A DNA stretch of 64,000 nt. It comes from JBGSKV01 sp041740975 (GTDB lineage: Bacteria > Bdellovibrionota_B > Oligoflexia > Oligoflexales > JALZUQ01). The first letter of the stretch is position 1, and every line of letters begins with the position of its first letter. The notes beneath the pieces were generated by a model. It was not told the origin of the DNA. It did not search any database and saw only the letters and a list, made by a program, of their open reading frames with translations. This document shows, one piece after another, positions 51,012 through 59,438 of the stretch. The position numbers and the translations under genes were made by a program. The stretch covers positions 94,649 to 158,648 of the forward strand of contig JBGSKV010000083.1 of the NCBI GenBank assembly GCA_041740975.1, read 5' to 3'.

Positions 51012-52238
51012 CTAATAAGAACAGTGACCAAGGCCTCGGTAAGTTTTTGCCCTGCCGATGATTTTATCGTCCTGCTTGAGAATATACTCGTTAAATCTTT
51101 CGGCGATTTCTCCAGCCTTAGCAGGTCGCAAAAATACGGGATCGCCCGGAACAAGATTAATATCGGATGGAACGCTTAGTGGTGTTTGAACTTCACCGAA
51201 TCCTTCCGTGGAGAACGGTTTCAAGCCCTCCGGCAAAAAAGGTTTTGGGGACTTGTCGACGCTTGTCTCGCCACTGGCGATAAATCCACCGCTTTGGCAA
51301 GTCACCATGCCCGCTTCCGGTATGCGGCTCACTCTTAAGCCAAAGCAAAATGCCGGCTCATTGATATTATCTCTGTAGTAGTCAAACAACTGCGACTGCA
51401 AAAACCCCGAGCCTGCCGCCACTTCCGTAATGCACTCTTCTTTAGATGTGCTGGCGACACTTCCTGAGCCACCACCATTATAGAACTCAAGTTGGATACC
51501 TTCTTTACCCATCAACGTCGCCATAGCGGCGCGACGTTTCGCAAGTTCACGACGAGAGAGCCATTTCATAAAGGATTTTGGAAGATTCATAAACGGCGCG
51601 GTGGGATTGCGGTCGGCAAGGCCGGCGATTTGGGCTTCATAAGCCATGAGTCCGACGATCTGTAGTCCGGCTCCCTTTGCTAAGCCAACAATATTTCTGA
51701 GTTCACTTAGGTTCCGAATTGGCGAGCGACGCACTCCTAAATGGAATAGTCCAAAAGGGCGATAAGAAGCATCAACATCGATGCATACTCTTGCGGGAAC
51801 TATGGCATTTTGTTTCTGCCAGACCTCTTTGATGGCATCAACATGAGCGACTTCATCAATCATCAAAATAATTTTTGTGCCGGCCTGCGTAAGTTTGCAA
51901 GCTGCATCCAAGTCTCTTCCTTGAACGGAAGGATAGGCCACCAAAAGATCGTCAAATCCTTCGGCCGCTAAAAACACAGCTTCTGTAATGCCGTAGCACA
52001 TCAGACCTTTGAAATTTTTGCCGCCCACTTTCAAAATATGGCGGATCAGGTCGGGAACTCGCACGGACTTTGTCGCGAGTCGAATGGTCTTGCCATGGGT
52101 GGCTGCGATTTTTGCAAAGCGCTCGACATTCTTAGTGAGGATATTCATGTCTACAATGCCACACGGCATGGGTTCGTCTCTCAGCATAGTTTTGAGAGAT
52201 TCGTAGTTCCATGTTGATGTCTTTTGACTAGCGGCCAT
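51012..52238 (-). CDS. PLP-dependent amino acid deaminase/aldolase (DSD1/alanine-racemase-like fold)
   Basis: 408 residues. The N-terminal TIM barrel of the fold-type III PLP enzymes is visible: Ile-Val-Asp near 29, the PLP Lys in Arg-Leu-Ala-Thr-Lys-Ser-Val-Arg near 55, and Phe-His-Leu-Gly-Val-Arg near 170. The Tyr-Asn-Gly-Gly-Gly-Ser-Gly-Ser loop near 255 would hold the phosphate. The C-terminal part resembles D-threonine aldolase/D-serine dehydratase proteins. The ATG at 52238 is preferred over an in-frame TTG at 52247. It overlaps the aldehyde dehydrogenase gene by 11 bases. The substrate is unknown. Confidence 0.82.
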   Translation of the reverse strand: MAASQKTSTWNYESLKTMLRDEPMPCGIVDMNILTKNVERFAKIAATHGKTIRLATKSVRVPDLIRHILKVGGKNFKGLMCYGITEAVFLAAEGFDDLLVAYPSVQGRDLDAACKLTQAGTKIILMIDEVAHVDAIKEVWQKQNAIVPARVCIDVDASYRPFGLFHLGVRRSPIRNLSELRNIVGLAKGAGLQIVGLMAYEAQIAGLADRNPTAPFMNLPKSFMKWLSRRELAKRRAAMATLMGKEGIQLEFYNGGGSGSVASTSKEECITEVAAGSGFLQSQLFDYYRDNINEPAFCFGLRVSRIPEAGMVTCQSGGFIASGETSVDKSPKPFLPEGLKPFSTEGFGEVQTPLSVPSDINLVPGDPVFLRPAKAGEIAERFNEYILKQDDKIIGRAKTYRGLGHCSY

Positions 52239-53730
52239 TTTTGCCAATTTTGCTGGCGTAAATTTCCATTTTTACCGCCGTGAGACCGGCTTTCAGAAGA
52301 TTCAGAACCCCGCCAGAAAAGACATAGCGCGTAACGTTGCGAAACATTCCGTACTTTTTCGACGTATAGGGATGCCAGTTGGGTTCGATTTTTCCATTGT
52401 TTCCGTCAAAGATCACCGATTTTGGGGCTGTAAATGCCCGGACCCCAATCGAACCTTTGGTTCGACCAAATCCACTGGCTTTGACGCCTCCAAATGGCAA
52501 ATGCGAGTTGCCTTGTGTCACCATGACGTTATTGACGGAGACATTTCCCGTGACGATGGCTCGTGCCACTCGTTCCACCTGAGCTTTATCGCCACCCCAA
52601 ACACTAGCTGATAGTCCATACTCCGAATCATTGGCAAGGCGAATGGCCTCGTCTTCGGTTTCAAACTTAATGATGGGAACGACTGGTCCAAAGGTTTCTT
52701 CCTGCATCATGATTGAGTCATTGGGTACGTCAACCATCACGATGGGCGGAATGTATTTAGAAGTCTTGTCCCAATTTTCGCCGGTGAGTTGTTTTGCGCC
52801 TCTCGCCAAAGCGTCATTGACTTGTACAGTGATTTTTTTGCGCTGATCGTCAGTCGTAATATGACCGATATCGGAATTGCCGTCTTTATCAGTGCCAAGT
52901 GTCAGGCGTTTGGTTTTCTCGGTCATTTTTTCCACGAACTCGTCGTATACACCCGACTGAACATAGCAGCGTTCCACCGATGTGCATGTTTGCCCTGCAT
53001 TGCAAAATCCACCCCACATAGCCCCTGACGTCGCGCGTTCCACATTGGCGTCATTAAACACCACCATCGGGTCTTTGCCGCCCAACTCTAAACCAACCGG
53101 AATTAGAAAATCCGCTGCCTGTTTCATGATGCGCTTTCCGGTTTCTGTCCCGCCCGTAAAAAAGATTTTGTTGGGACGAGCGTTGATGAGATCCGACCCC
53201 ATCTTACCGTCGCCGTAAACAACTTGGATCCAATGCGGGTGAAACTCTGCCTTATAGAACAGAGACTCCATCAAGCCTTGTAGGGGAGTGAATTCAGAAG
53301 GTTTCAAAATAACGGCATTGCCAGCCATAAAACCAGTAATGCATGGGATAAGACCCGTATAAAAAGGGTAGTTCCACGGCACAATGGCCAAAACCACACC
53401 TAAGGGTTCGTAGTAGATTCTAGACTTCTTCGGAAAGAGCACAATCGGAGTCGGGACTTTTTCCGGCGCCAAAATCTTCGGGCCAGATTTTTCCAGGAAC
53501 TCAATGTAGTCAAGTACCGCAAAAATCTCAGCAACCAAGGCATCGAAGCGAGACTTGCCAGTATCTTTTTGAATCGTATCAATGATGACGTCTTGTTGAT
53601 CCAAAACGACTTTTCGAAGTTTTGCCATAAACGACGCACGTTCCGCAAGCGTCAAGGCGCCAACTTGCGGTTGAATCGCACGGGCCTGTTGCATGATTTT
53701 TTCAGCCGCTGAAGCAGAGGTGTTCGACAT
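52228..53730 (-). CDS. NAD(P)-dependent aldehyde dehydrogenase
   Basis: 500 residues from the chosen start. Visible are Pro-Trp-Asn-Tyr-Pro-Phe near 130, Lys-Pro-Ser-Glu near 157, the Phe-Thr-Gly-Gly-Thr-Glu-Thr-Gly nucleotide loop near 205, the general base Glu in Leu-Glu-Leu-Gly-Gly-Lys near 231 and the catalytic Cys in Gly-Gln-Thr-Cys near 264. The start at 53730 has GGAG nine bases upstream and leaves 4 bases after the preceding gene; in-frame starts at 53790 and 53826 would overlap that gene. It would oxidise an aldehyde, perhaps made by the GMC enzyme two genes upstream. Confidence 0.92.
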   Translation of the reverse strand: MSNTSASAAEKIMQQARAIQPQVGALTLAERASFMAKLRKVVLDQQDVIIDTIQKDTGKSRFDALVAEIFAVLDYIEFLEKSGPKILAPEKVPTPIVLFPKKSRIYYEPLGVVLAIVPWNYPFYTGLIPCITGFMAGNAVILKPSEFTPLQGLMESLFYKAEFHPHWIQVVYGDGKMGSDLINARPNKIFFTGGTETGKRIMKQAADFLIPVGLELGGKDPMVVFNDANVERATSGAMWGGFCNAGQTCTSVERCYVQSGVYDEFVEKMTEKTKRLTLGTDKDGNSDIGHITTDDQRKKITVQVNDALARGAKQLTGENWDKTSKYIPPIVMVDVPNDSIMMQEETFGPVVPIIKFETEDEAIRLANDSEYGLSASVWGGDKAQVERVARAIVTGNVSVNNVMVTQGNSHLPFGGVKASGFGRTKGSIGVRAFTAPKSVIFDGNNGKIEPNWHPYTSKKYGMFRNVTRYVFSGGVLNLLKAGLTAVKMEIYASKIGKNGR

Positions 53731-53734
53731 GGGA

Positions 53735-54181
53735 TTATGCTCCGACGTTTTGTGGTCTTTGTGATGGGTTTGGGTTTCGAGTTGGCTCATGTTCAGACTC
53801 CGAAAGAACTGTTTTAATCGACGCATTCCAATGTATGAGTTTGTGAACCCTTGCGTCCGAATAATAGAGACTATAGATGATACCCTTCAGACCAATTTCC
53901 GCCAAGCGCAACTGGGCTCCGAGAAAAGACGGAAAGTAAGAATTCTTGCCAATAATCCAAATTATGAAGCGCACAGCAAATGCTGGCAAAACTCCAAATA
54001 CGCTCATCAGCATGATAAAATCCTTGCGGTCATACTCAGGCGTGTAGTTGAGAATGCGGTCGACTTCACAAGTGGGATCAAGCGCGGAGAACTTCGGCAG
54101 TGGACCAGAACCTGGAACCAAAACATCACCGGCTTTCCGTAAACCATTTAATTGAACTGCACCTAAAAATTCACTGGTCAA
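53735..54181 (-). CDS. Small protein encoded between GMC oxidoreductase and ALDH
   Basis: 148 residues. Hydrophobic segments lie around 55-77 and the remainder is mostly helical; a Tyr-Tyr-Ser-Asp-Ala-Arg motif is near 107. It overlaps the GMC gene by 4 bases (ATGA), and its stop is 4 bases before the ALDH start, so it is tightly coupled to both. By position it resembles the small membrane or gluconate-dehydrogenase-subunit-3-like partners that accompany GMC oxidoreductases, but I cannot confirm that from sequence. The C-terminus is polar and probably disordered. Confidence 0.7.
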   Translation of the reverse strand: MTSEFLGAVQLNGLRKAGDVLVPGSGPLPKFSALDPTCEVDRILNYTPEYDRKDFIMLMSVFGVLPAFAVRFIIWIIGKNSYFPSFLGAQLRLAEIGLKGIIYSLYYSDARVHKLIHWNASIKTVLSESEHEPTRNPNPSQRPQNVGA

Positions 54182-55581
54182 GCGGCCTCCTCTATCATCT
54201 GCCGTGAAGCTTTTAATGATAATGCCATGATCGTTAAAGATGGGTTAATGCCGGGTGCACTTGGGAATATGCTGGAGTCCGCCACGTAAATATTTTTGTG
54301 TCCGTGAAGATGAAAGTCGGGATCGACAACGCTGGTTTTTGAGTTCGAGCCAATCGCGCAACCGCCAATCAAATGCAGCCCGATCAAAAATTCACTCGGA
54401 ATGATGTCTTCAGCGCCGGTGGCGTTGTAAATTTTGGAAATAGCTTCCATGCCTTGTGATAAGCGAAGTTTGTCTTCGGAGTTAAGTGACTTTTCTATTC
54501 TGAGTTTACCGCGTCGCCCGAGTTGGATTCGACCGGGATTGGTGTCACGAATTGCAACTTCAATACAGGCAAAGTGTCCGATCCGACCAACTGCATCTTG
54601 ATGAACGGCGCCATATCCTGGAAATAGCATCGCAAAAGAGGCTGGTGGTGCGAAAACATTCTCAAGTTTGAAGCCTTGCTGTTTGAATCGCTCATCTTCG
54701 GATCGAACGGTTTGGAACGGTCCAACATGCGCATGTACGGGCTCTTTGTATCGCGCGAGCATCATGTTTTGAGGATGCGTAAAGAAATTTCTGCCTAGGT
54801 GGGGAAGGTGCTGCCCAATGGTACTCGAAAGAAGAATTTTGACATTGCCCATCGATCCGGCGGCCATCACAATTTTTTTGCAAACTATGGTTTGTGGTTC
54901 TTGATTGACGCGAGACCCAGTTACTTTAACAAGTTCTCCGTCCTTCTCGATGTTTTGAACTTCAAACTCAGACCAAAGCTCGAGGCCTTGTTCTAGTGCT
55001 CTCTTCAAACTCGTGACGGGTGTAGATTGTTTGCTGTCGAGTCGGCATCCGTGTAGGCACTCGATGCAGTCATTCCTGTCTTCATAAAAACAGTCTTTTT
55101 GCGCGCGGCGAAGGATACCCCACTGAAACCCGCACTTTTCGCAGCCTTCTTTGAAGATGCGCGAGTTGCGGTTCCAGTATTTTTCCGGAACTTTCTGAAT
55201 CGATACATTCTTCTCGGCTTCGTCGTACCAATGTTTCATTTCTGTACTTTGGAAATACGAAATACCCGTTTCCCGATTCCAATCTGCCAGCACATCTGGA
55301 TAGAATCGATCCATCAGCGCTTGATTGACGATTGTGCCTCCGCCCACAACTTTGGGGCGAAGCATCGCAAGTTGGGCTTTGGTATCAATTTCGAGTCCGC
55401 CATTCCAATAGAGCTGGGCATTGGCGTCGATCTCATTGCGGGGATAGGTTTTGCGGTTAAAATTCTTACCGGCTTCTAACATCAGGCAGTTCCAACCGGC
55501 ATTGGTAAGTTCTTGCGCCACATAGGATCCAGACACTCCACTTCCGATAATAATGGCGTCGTAAATCTGGCGAGAGGTCAT
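54178..55581 (-). CDS. GMC-family FAD oxidoreductase
   Basis: 467 residues. The FAD site Gly-Ser-Gly-Val-Ser-Gly is at 13-18, followed by Glu-Ala-Gly at 36-38. Val-Gly-Gly-Gly-Thr-Ile-Val-Asn-Gln near 79 binds the FAD. The C-terminal motif near 410-450 has Gly-Cys-Ala-Ile-Gly and Asp-Ser-Ser-Ile-Phe-Pro-Ser-Ala-Pro-Gly-Ile-Asn-Pro-Ser. Cys residues in Asp-Cys-Ile-Glu-Cys-Leu-His-Gly-Cys near 173 are unusual and could bind a metal. No signal peptide. It would oxidise an alcohol; the substrate is not known. First gene of the five-gene operon. Confidence 0.88.
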   Translation of the reverse strand: MTSRQIYDAIIIGSGVSGSYVAQELTNAGWNCLMLEAGKNFNRKTYPRNEIDANAQLYWNGGLEIDTKAQLAMLRPKVVGGGTIVNQALMDRFYPDVLADWNRETGISYFQSTEMKHWYDEAEKNVSIQKVPEKYWNRNSRIFKEGCEKCGFQWGILRRAQKDCFYEDRNDCIECLHGCRLDSKQSTPVTSLKRALEQGLELWSEFEVQNIEKDGELVKVTGSRVNQEPQTIVCKKIVMAAGSMGNVKILLSSTIGQHLPHLGRNFFTHPQNMMLARYKEPVHAHVGPFQTVRSEDERFKQQGFKLENVFAPPASFAMLFPGYGAVHQDAVGRIGHFACIEVAIRDTNPGRIQLGRRGKLRIEKSLNSEDKLRLSQGMEAISKIYNATGAEDIIPSEFLIGLHLIGGCAIGSNSKTSVVDPDFHLHGHKNIYVADSSIFPSAPGINPSLTIMALSLKASRQMIEEAA

Positions 55582-55646
55582 CCGTGACTGTCCTGCAGTT
55601 AAAATATAAAGACTATCTTTCTAGTTTATGCCTTTTTTGCCGGTAC

Positions 55647-55678
55647 AACAAAAAGAGGGCGGCTTTCGCAAAGGCCCT
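55647..55678 (-). terminator. Rho-independent terminator after aroE
   Basis: AGGGC (55656-55660) pairs with GCCCT (55674-55678) and CTTT (55663-55666) with AAAG (55670-55673), leaving a 2-base bulge and a CGC loop. On the minus strand the stem is followed by CTTTTTGTTGT. It lies downstream of aroE and the inverted repeat, so it should end the PilZ-like/aroE transcript and give the GMC operon its own promoter. Confidence 0.72.
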
Positions 55679-55746
55679 ACTTTCCATAGATCCGTTTTGA
55701 CTTCGTTTATCGTAAGATTTTATTAAATGACCAAGGTTGGAAGTGA

Positions 55747-55858
55747 TAAATCTGGGGACACCCGACTGATTACGTATTCCTCGTCAGAGTAAAAGTGACT
55801 GAATAATTACGAATTAAATATTTCGAAATACGTAATCAGTCGGGTGTCCCCTGATTTA
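55747..55858. repeat. Long inverted repeat, 32-base arms, one mismatch
   Basis: Arms 55747-55778 and 55827-55858 are reverse complements except at 55753/55852; a perfect 25-base core runs 55754-55778 with 55827-55851. The loop is 48 bases and holds an imperfect further copy of the inner arm (55797-55815) with a 4-base insertion. The arm contains GGGGACAC, also in the arms at 36116-36227, but the rest differs. It sits 5 bases beyond the aroE stop. Confidence 0.95.
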
Positions 55859-55863
55859 ACTTC

Positions 55864-56700
55864 TTAGGAAAGAAGTTCCATATTGGGATAGGCCGAATCA
55901 CCAAACCAAAACTCCTGCGAGAGCATGGCTTGTTCCACTAACATAGCCAGTCCATTCAAACATACGATGCGGTGTTTTAAGCAATGCTGCAAAAGTGCTG
56001 ACGATGGTTTGGCGTAACCCAAATCATAAAAAGATCCGCTGAAGTTTTCTAGAGCAGGAGTAAATTCAACTAAGTCTTGTCCATGTGCAGGTGCACTGGT
56101 CGCATGGACAATAAGATGGTTTGGATTTTCTTTAATGATATCTTTCAGGCATTCCACTTTAAAATCATAAAATTGATACTGAATGAGAGGGTGATGGATT
56201 GCGCAAATGACGTCGTCGCGTGAAGAGTTTCGGCGCAGAATATTGATGCGAAGTGGTCTTTCGCGAGTCGCGTTTTCATATAAAGTTGAAGCGATATATT
56301 GTAGGATGCCAACCACCGCGCCGCCAGATCCCAAAAAAGTTATCTCGTTTATATCGTCTAACTTTAGCGACATATGTTTGAGGCTATTGATAAATCCTTC
56401 GCCATCTGTCGAAGTTCCTTCCCAGCCATTGTCCCCGCGGTAAACTGTGTTAACGGACGAAAGTTCTGTGCCAATGAGATCTGCCACCAATTCCTTATAC
56501 GGCGTGGTGACGTTGAATCCAGTCCCGCCGACAGCCCAGAAGTTTTCGATAAACTCTTTGACCTGCGGCTGTGGAATATCGACGAGCGAGTAAGTCGCTT
56601 GTAGTCCAAGTTTCTCAGCGCTGGATAAATGAATTTTGGGAGAGAGTGAGTACTGAATATTTTGGCCGAGTAGGCCCAATGCCAAAAGGGGTTTATCCAT
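55864..56700 (-). CDS. aroE: Shikimate dehydrogenase-like protein
   Basis: 278 residues from the chosen ATG. The substrate site Tyr-Ser-Leu-Ser-Pro-Lys is near 17-22, Asn-Val-Thr-Thr-Pro-Tyr-Lys with the catalytic Lys is near 64-70, and Ser-Thr-Asp-Gly-Glu-Gly-Phe is near 105-111. The NADP loop Gly-Ser-Gly-Gly-Ala-Val is near 125. It would reduce 3-dehydroshikimate in aromatic amino acid synthesis. The start at 56700 begins right at the family N-terminus; in-frame codons up to 56784 overlap the upstream gene. It lies 7 bases after the PilZ-like gene. The shikimate/quinate subfamily cannot be told apart by eye. Confidence 0.85.
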   Translation of the reverse strand: MDKPLLALGLLGQNIQYSLSPKIHLSSAEKLGLQATYSLVDIPQPQVKEFIENFWAVGGTGFNVTTPYKELVADLIGTELSSVNTVYRGDNGWEGTSTDGEGFINSLKHMSLKLDDINEITFLGSGGAVVGILQYIASTLYENATRERPLRINILRRNSSRDDVICAIHHPLIQYQFYDFKVECLKDIIKENPNHLIVHATSAPAHGQDLVEFTPALENFSGSFYDLGYAKPSSALLQHCLKHRIVCLNGLAMLVEQAMLSQEFWFGDSAYPNMELLS

Positions 56701-56707
56701 AAATTTA

Positions 56708-57292
56708 TCAACCAACCGGTCGAGCCAAACTATCGATATAACCAAGAATAGGCTGACGAACTTCTTCGTCGGCAGCGGATTCAAACTTCACTTTAACGAT
56801 GTAATTCTCTTTTTGATCGTCAGCAGTGCTGCAAGAGACCACTTTGGCGTCGAGATATTTCAGGTGCTCGTTTGGAAATCCCGGCAAAGTATTAAGATGC
56901 AAAACGACCCGTGATCCGACCCAAAGCATTTCCGGAATCATAAGACTGGCACCTCGAGGTTCCAGGGAGCGCAAATAAGCTTGGCTATTTTTTGCTTTTA
57001 CTGATGAGTAATTCATTTTCAAGAAAAGGTGATCGACCCGTCGTTGGGCGCGATATTGAGCGTATTCATTGGCTGGTGTTTCATACTCAATCGGACCAAT
57101 TTGATCGTCGCCAAAGAAATTGCGATTGGAAAAGAAGCGAAGACAAAGGAGCAGAACCAAAAAGGCTAACAAAGAAATATAAGCGACCAACTCTTGCGTG
57201 GACGTTCCAGCGGAGCCCCCGGCGACAAGCGCATCCAGGCCGTGGACGTATATATCGAACTCAGGAGTCGTAGGTGAGTTGGCAAGTTCCAT
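56708..57292 (-). CDS. Membrane-anchored PilZ-like domain protein
   Basis: 194 residues. A short N-terminal part is followed by one membrane helix (about 33-55) and a cytoplasmic domain of about 110 residues. The basic Arg-Ala-Gln-Arg-Arg-Val-Asp segment near 80-86 and the Glu-Pro-Arg-Gly-Ala-Ser-Leu stretch near 110-116 resemble the Arg-x-x-x-Arg and Asp/Asn-x-Ser-x-x-Gly parts of PilZ domains, but the second is clearly divergent. PilZ domains bind cyclic-di-GMP; binding here is uncertain. It is first in the unit with aroE. Confidence 0.6.
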   Translation of the reverse strand: MELANSPTTPEFDIYVHGLDALVAGGSAGTSTQELVAYISLLAFLVLLLCLRFFSNRNFFGDDQIGPIEYETPANEYAQYRAQRRVDHLFLKMNYSSVKAKNSQAYLRSLEPRGASLMIPEMLWVGSRVVLHLNTLPGFPNEHLKYLDAKVVSCSTADDQKENYIVKVKFESAADEEVRQPILGYIDSLARPVG

Positions 57293-57467
57293 GGGCGGTC
57301 TTTCTAACTAGTTGTTATTAAGAGGTTTTCCCGTGTTAGACACATACAATGAATGCAGTGCGCAAAAACATATCATAGATGATTATCTATTTCAATTTTT
57401 TAGAACTGACACTACTGTGTTTTCCTTTCGAGATGACAATTTGGGTCCTTATTGAGGAATAAAACTC

Positions 57468-58388
57468 GTGTCAGGTGCAGTGGTTACAATTGGAAATTTC
57501 GATGGCTGTCACGTCGGACACCAGTCTTTACTCGCCAAAGCTTTTGAAATTTCAAAAAGTTATCAAGCTACACCCCTCGTCTACACCTTCGATCCTCATC
57601 CGCAAGAATTTTTTAGTGGCCTTTACTTACCGCGCCTCTTTAATCGACATCAGAAAACTCAAGCTTTCCGTGAGCTAGGCGTATCTCAAGTCGTCACACA
57701 GAGCTTCGATCAGGCTTTTAGTGAGGTATGTCACCAAGATTTTTATCAAAAATGTTTGCTTGCGCAGCTGAAGGCCAAAGCCGTTGTCGTCGGTGAGGAT
57801 TTTCGTTTTGGGCACAAGCGCCTTGGCGATGTAACCTACCTAAGAATGCAGGCAAAAAAAGACGGACTGATCATAGAAGCGCTCCCTGCGTTAACCATTG
57901 ATGGGATGGTGGTCAGTAGTAGCCGCATTCGTACGGTCCTTTCCGACGAAGGAGATGTTTCTCTCGCAATCAAAATGTTGGGGCGGCCTTACGTGCTGCA
58001 AGGTGAGATTGTGAAGGGTCAACAGTTAGGACGCACCCTGGGCTTTCCAACTGCCAACCTCAGCCACATTCAGCAGCTTGTACCTAGGTCGGGCGTCTAT
58101 ATTGGCTACGCACATCTCGGTCCATGCGCGCACGTTATGAATATGAGAAGTAAGTTGATTCCCATGGTCACCAATATTGGTTATCGTCCTACGGTGAGCC
58201 AAACACGAGAGTTATCTGTCGAGTCGCATTTTTTAGCGGGACAATATGAAGAGCTTTACGGTCAGAAGCTGTCTCTTTACTTCGTGAAGCGACTACGTGA
58301 TGAAAAGGCCTTCGCAGATAAGTCGGAACTTGTCGCTCAGATCACCATCGACGCTGAGCAGGCAAAAAAGGAATTAACAAAAATATAA
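57468..58388 (+). CDS. ribF: Bifunctional riboflavin kinase/FAD synthetase
   Basis: 306 residues. The N-terminal FAD synthetase domain has Gly-Asn-Phe-Asp-Gly-Cys-His-Val-Gly-His at 8-17 and Ser-Ser-Ser-Arg-Ile-Arg near 145. The C-terminal riboflavin kinase domain starts with Gly-Arg-Thr-Leu-Gly-Phe-Pro-Thr-Ala-Asn near 184. It makes FMN and FAD. Start GTG with GAGGAAT about eight bases upstream. The stop overlaps the holA start (TAATG). It is unlinked to ribA in the same window. Confidence 0.95.
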   Translation: MSGAVVTIGNFDGCHVGHQSLLAKAFEISKSYQATPLVYTFDPHPQEFFSGLYLPRLFNRHQKTQAFRELGVSQVVTQSFDQAFSEVCHQDFYQKCLLAQLKAKAVVVGEDFRFGHKRLGDVTYLRMQAKKDGLIIEALPALTIDGMVVSSSRIRTVLSDEGDVSLAIKMLGRPYVLQGEIVKGQQLGRTLGFPTANLSHIQQLVPRSGVYIGYAHLGPCAHVMNMRSKLIPMVTNIGYRPTVSQTRELSVESHFLAGQYEELYGQKLSLYFVKRLRDEKAFADKSELVAQITIDAEQAKKELTKI

Positions 58389-59419
58389 TGGCCAAGAATT
58401 TCACATCGCCAGCATTTAAGATTTCACTTAAAGATAGTTTGAGTGTGGTCAAAGAGCTGATGGCGATAGCGTCTCCGGCCGAATTCCCTCGTTTGGTCGT
58501 GATCGTTGGTCCAGATACTTATCTTCACGATAAAGTCATGCAGGGGTTTCGTGATCAGTGGCAAAAATGGGAAGACTGTGAAATTCAAGGTTGGGACGGT
58601 GCCTCGGTTTCGAATGACGACCTTGTGACTCTTACCAGCCAAGCAAATTTGTTTGCCTCGCCCAACCTGACGATTGTGAAGCGGGCCGAAAACTTTAAGA
58701 CGATAGCGACGTTTTTGGCGGGCTTAAGTGAGCTGCCGGAACAAACCACTCTTTGTTTGGGGTTTGAGAAAAAACTCACCCAAGCAGTTGAGAAAAATAT
58801 TCAGAAACTGGGCGGTCGCACGATTACATTTTCCGCTTTGTATGAGGAAGATACCGCTTATCTTGCCAAAGGCATAGCCCATCGACTCAAGCTGAGTTTT
58901 GATGAGGGTGTTTTTGAACACATCCTTCATGCGGCTGGAACAGATCTCAGTACTATCGAAAACGAACTGCAAAAGTTGGCACTCGTTTTTCATGGGCATG
59001 AAGGTGTCATCACATCAGAAGAAATCCAGCCTTTTATAAATTCTTTAAAAGAAGATCACGTCTTTGCTCTGACCAACTACCTTTTAGATGACCGATTAAG
59101 CGAAGCCTCTTTACTCATTCGAAACTTAGTCGAACGCGGCGAACCAGGACCGCTTATTCTGGGAGTTTTGGCTCGCCATTGCCGACAAACGCTCCAGGTT
59201 GGCCTCGCTACGCAAAAAGGCGTTCCTCAAAGGGACTTAGCTCGCCAGTTACGGCTACCTAATCATGTCTTGAGACGTTATACTGATTATGCCCGACGTA
59301 AGCCCCTCAAGGGGATGGAAAAAACTTTGGACCTTTGTCGCGAGGTAGACAAAGACCTAAAAGTTTCGAGTTACGACTGGGAATTGGCATTAACTCGGGT
59401 GATAGACGCCTTCAGTTAA
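58388..59419 (+). CDS. holA: DNA polymerase III subunit delta
   Basis: 343 residues. The N-terminal AAA+-like domain has Val-Ile-Val-Gly-Pro-Asp-Thr-Tyr near 39, the middle region has Glu-Asp-Thr-Ala-Tyr-Leu and Gly-Thr-Asp-Leu-Ser-Thr-Ile-Glu-Asn-Glu-Leu-Gln-Lys-Leu near 180, and the C-terminal helical collar domain has Arg-His-Cys-Arg-Gln. It is the beta-clamp-opening subunit of the clamp loader. It is translationally coupled to ribF by one shared base. Confidence 0.88.
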   Translation: MAKNFTSPAFKISLKDSLSVVKELMAIASPAEFPRLVVIVGPDTYLHDKVMQGFRDQWQKWEDCEIQGWDGASVSNDDLVTLTSQANLFASPNLTIVKRAENFKTIATFLAGLSELPEQTTLCLGFEKKLTQAVEKNIQKLGGRTITFSALYEEDTAYLAKGIAHRLKLSFDEGVFEHILHAAGTDLSTIENELQKLALVFHGHEGVITSEEIQPFINSLKEDHVFALTNYLLDDRLSEASLLIRNLVERGEPGPLILGVLARHCRQTLQVGLATQKGVPQRDLARQLRLPNHVLRRYTDYARRKPLKGMEKTLDLCREVDKDLKVSSYDWELALTRVIDAFS

Positions 59420-59438
59420 AACCTACAAGGAGGATGGG

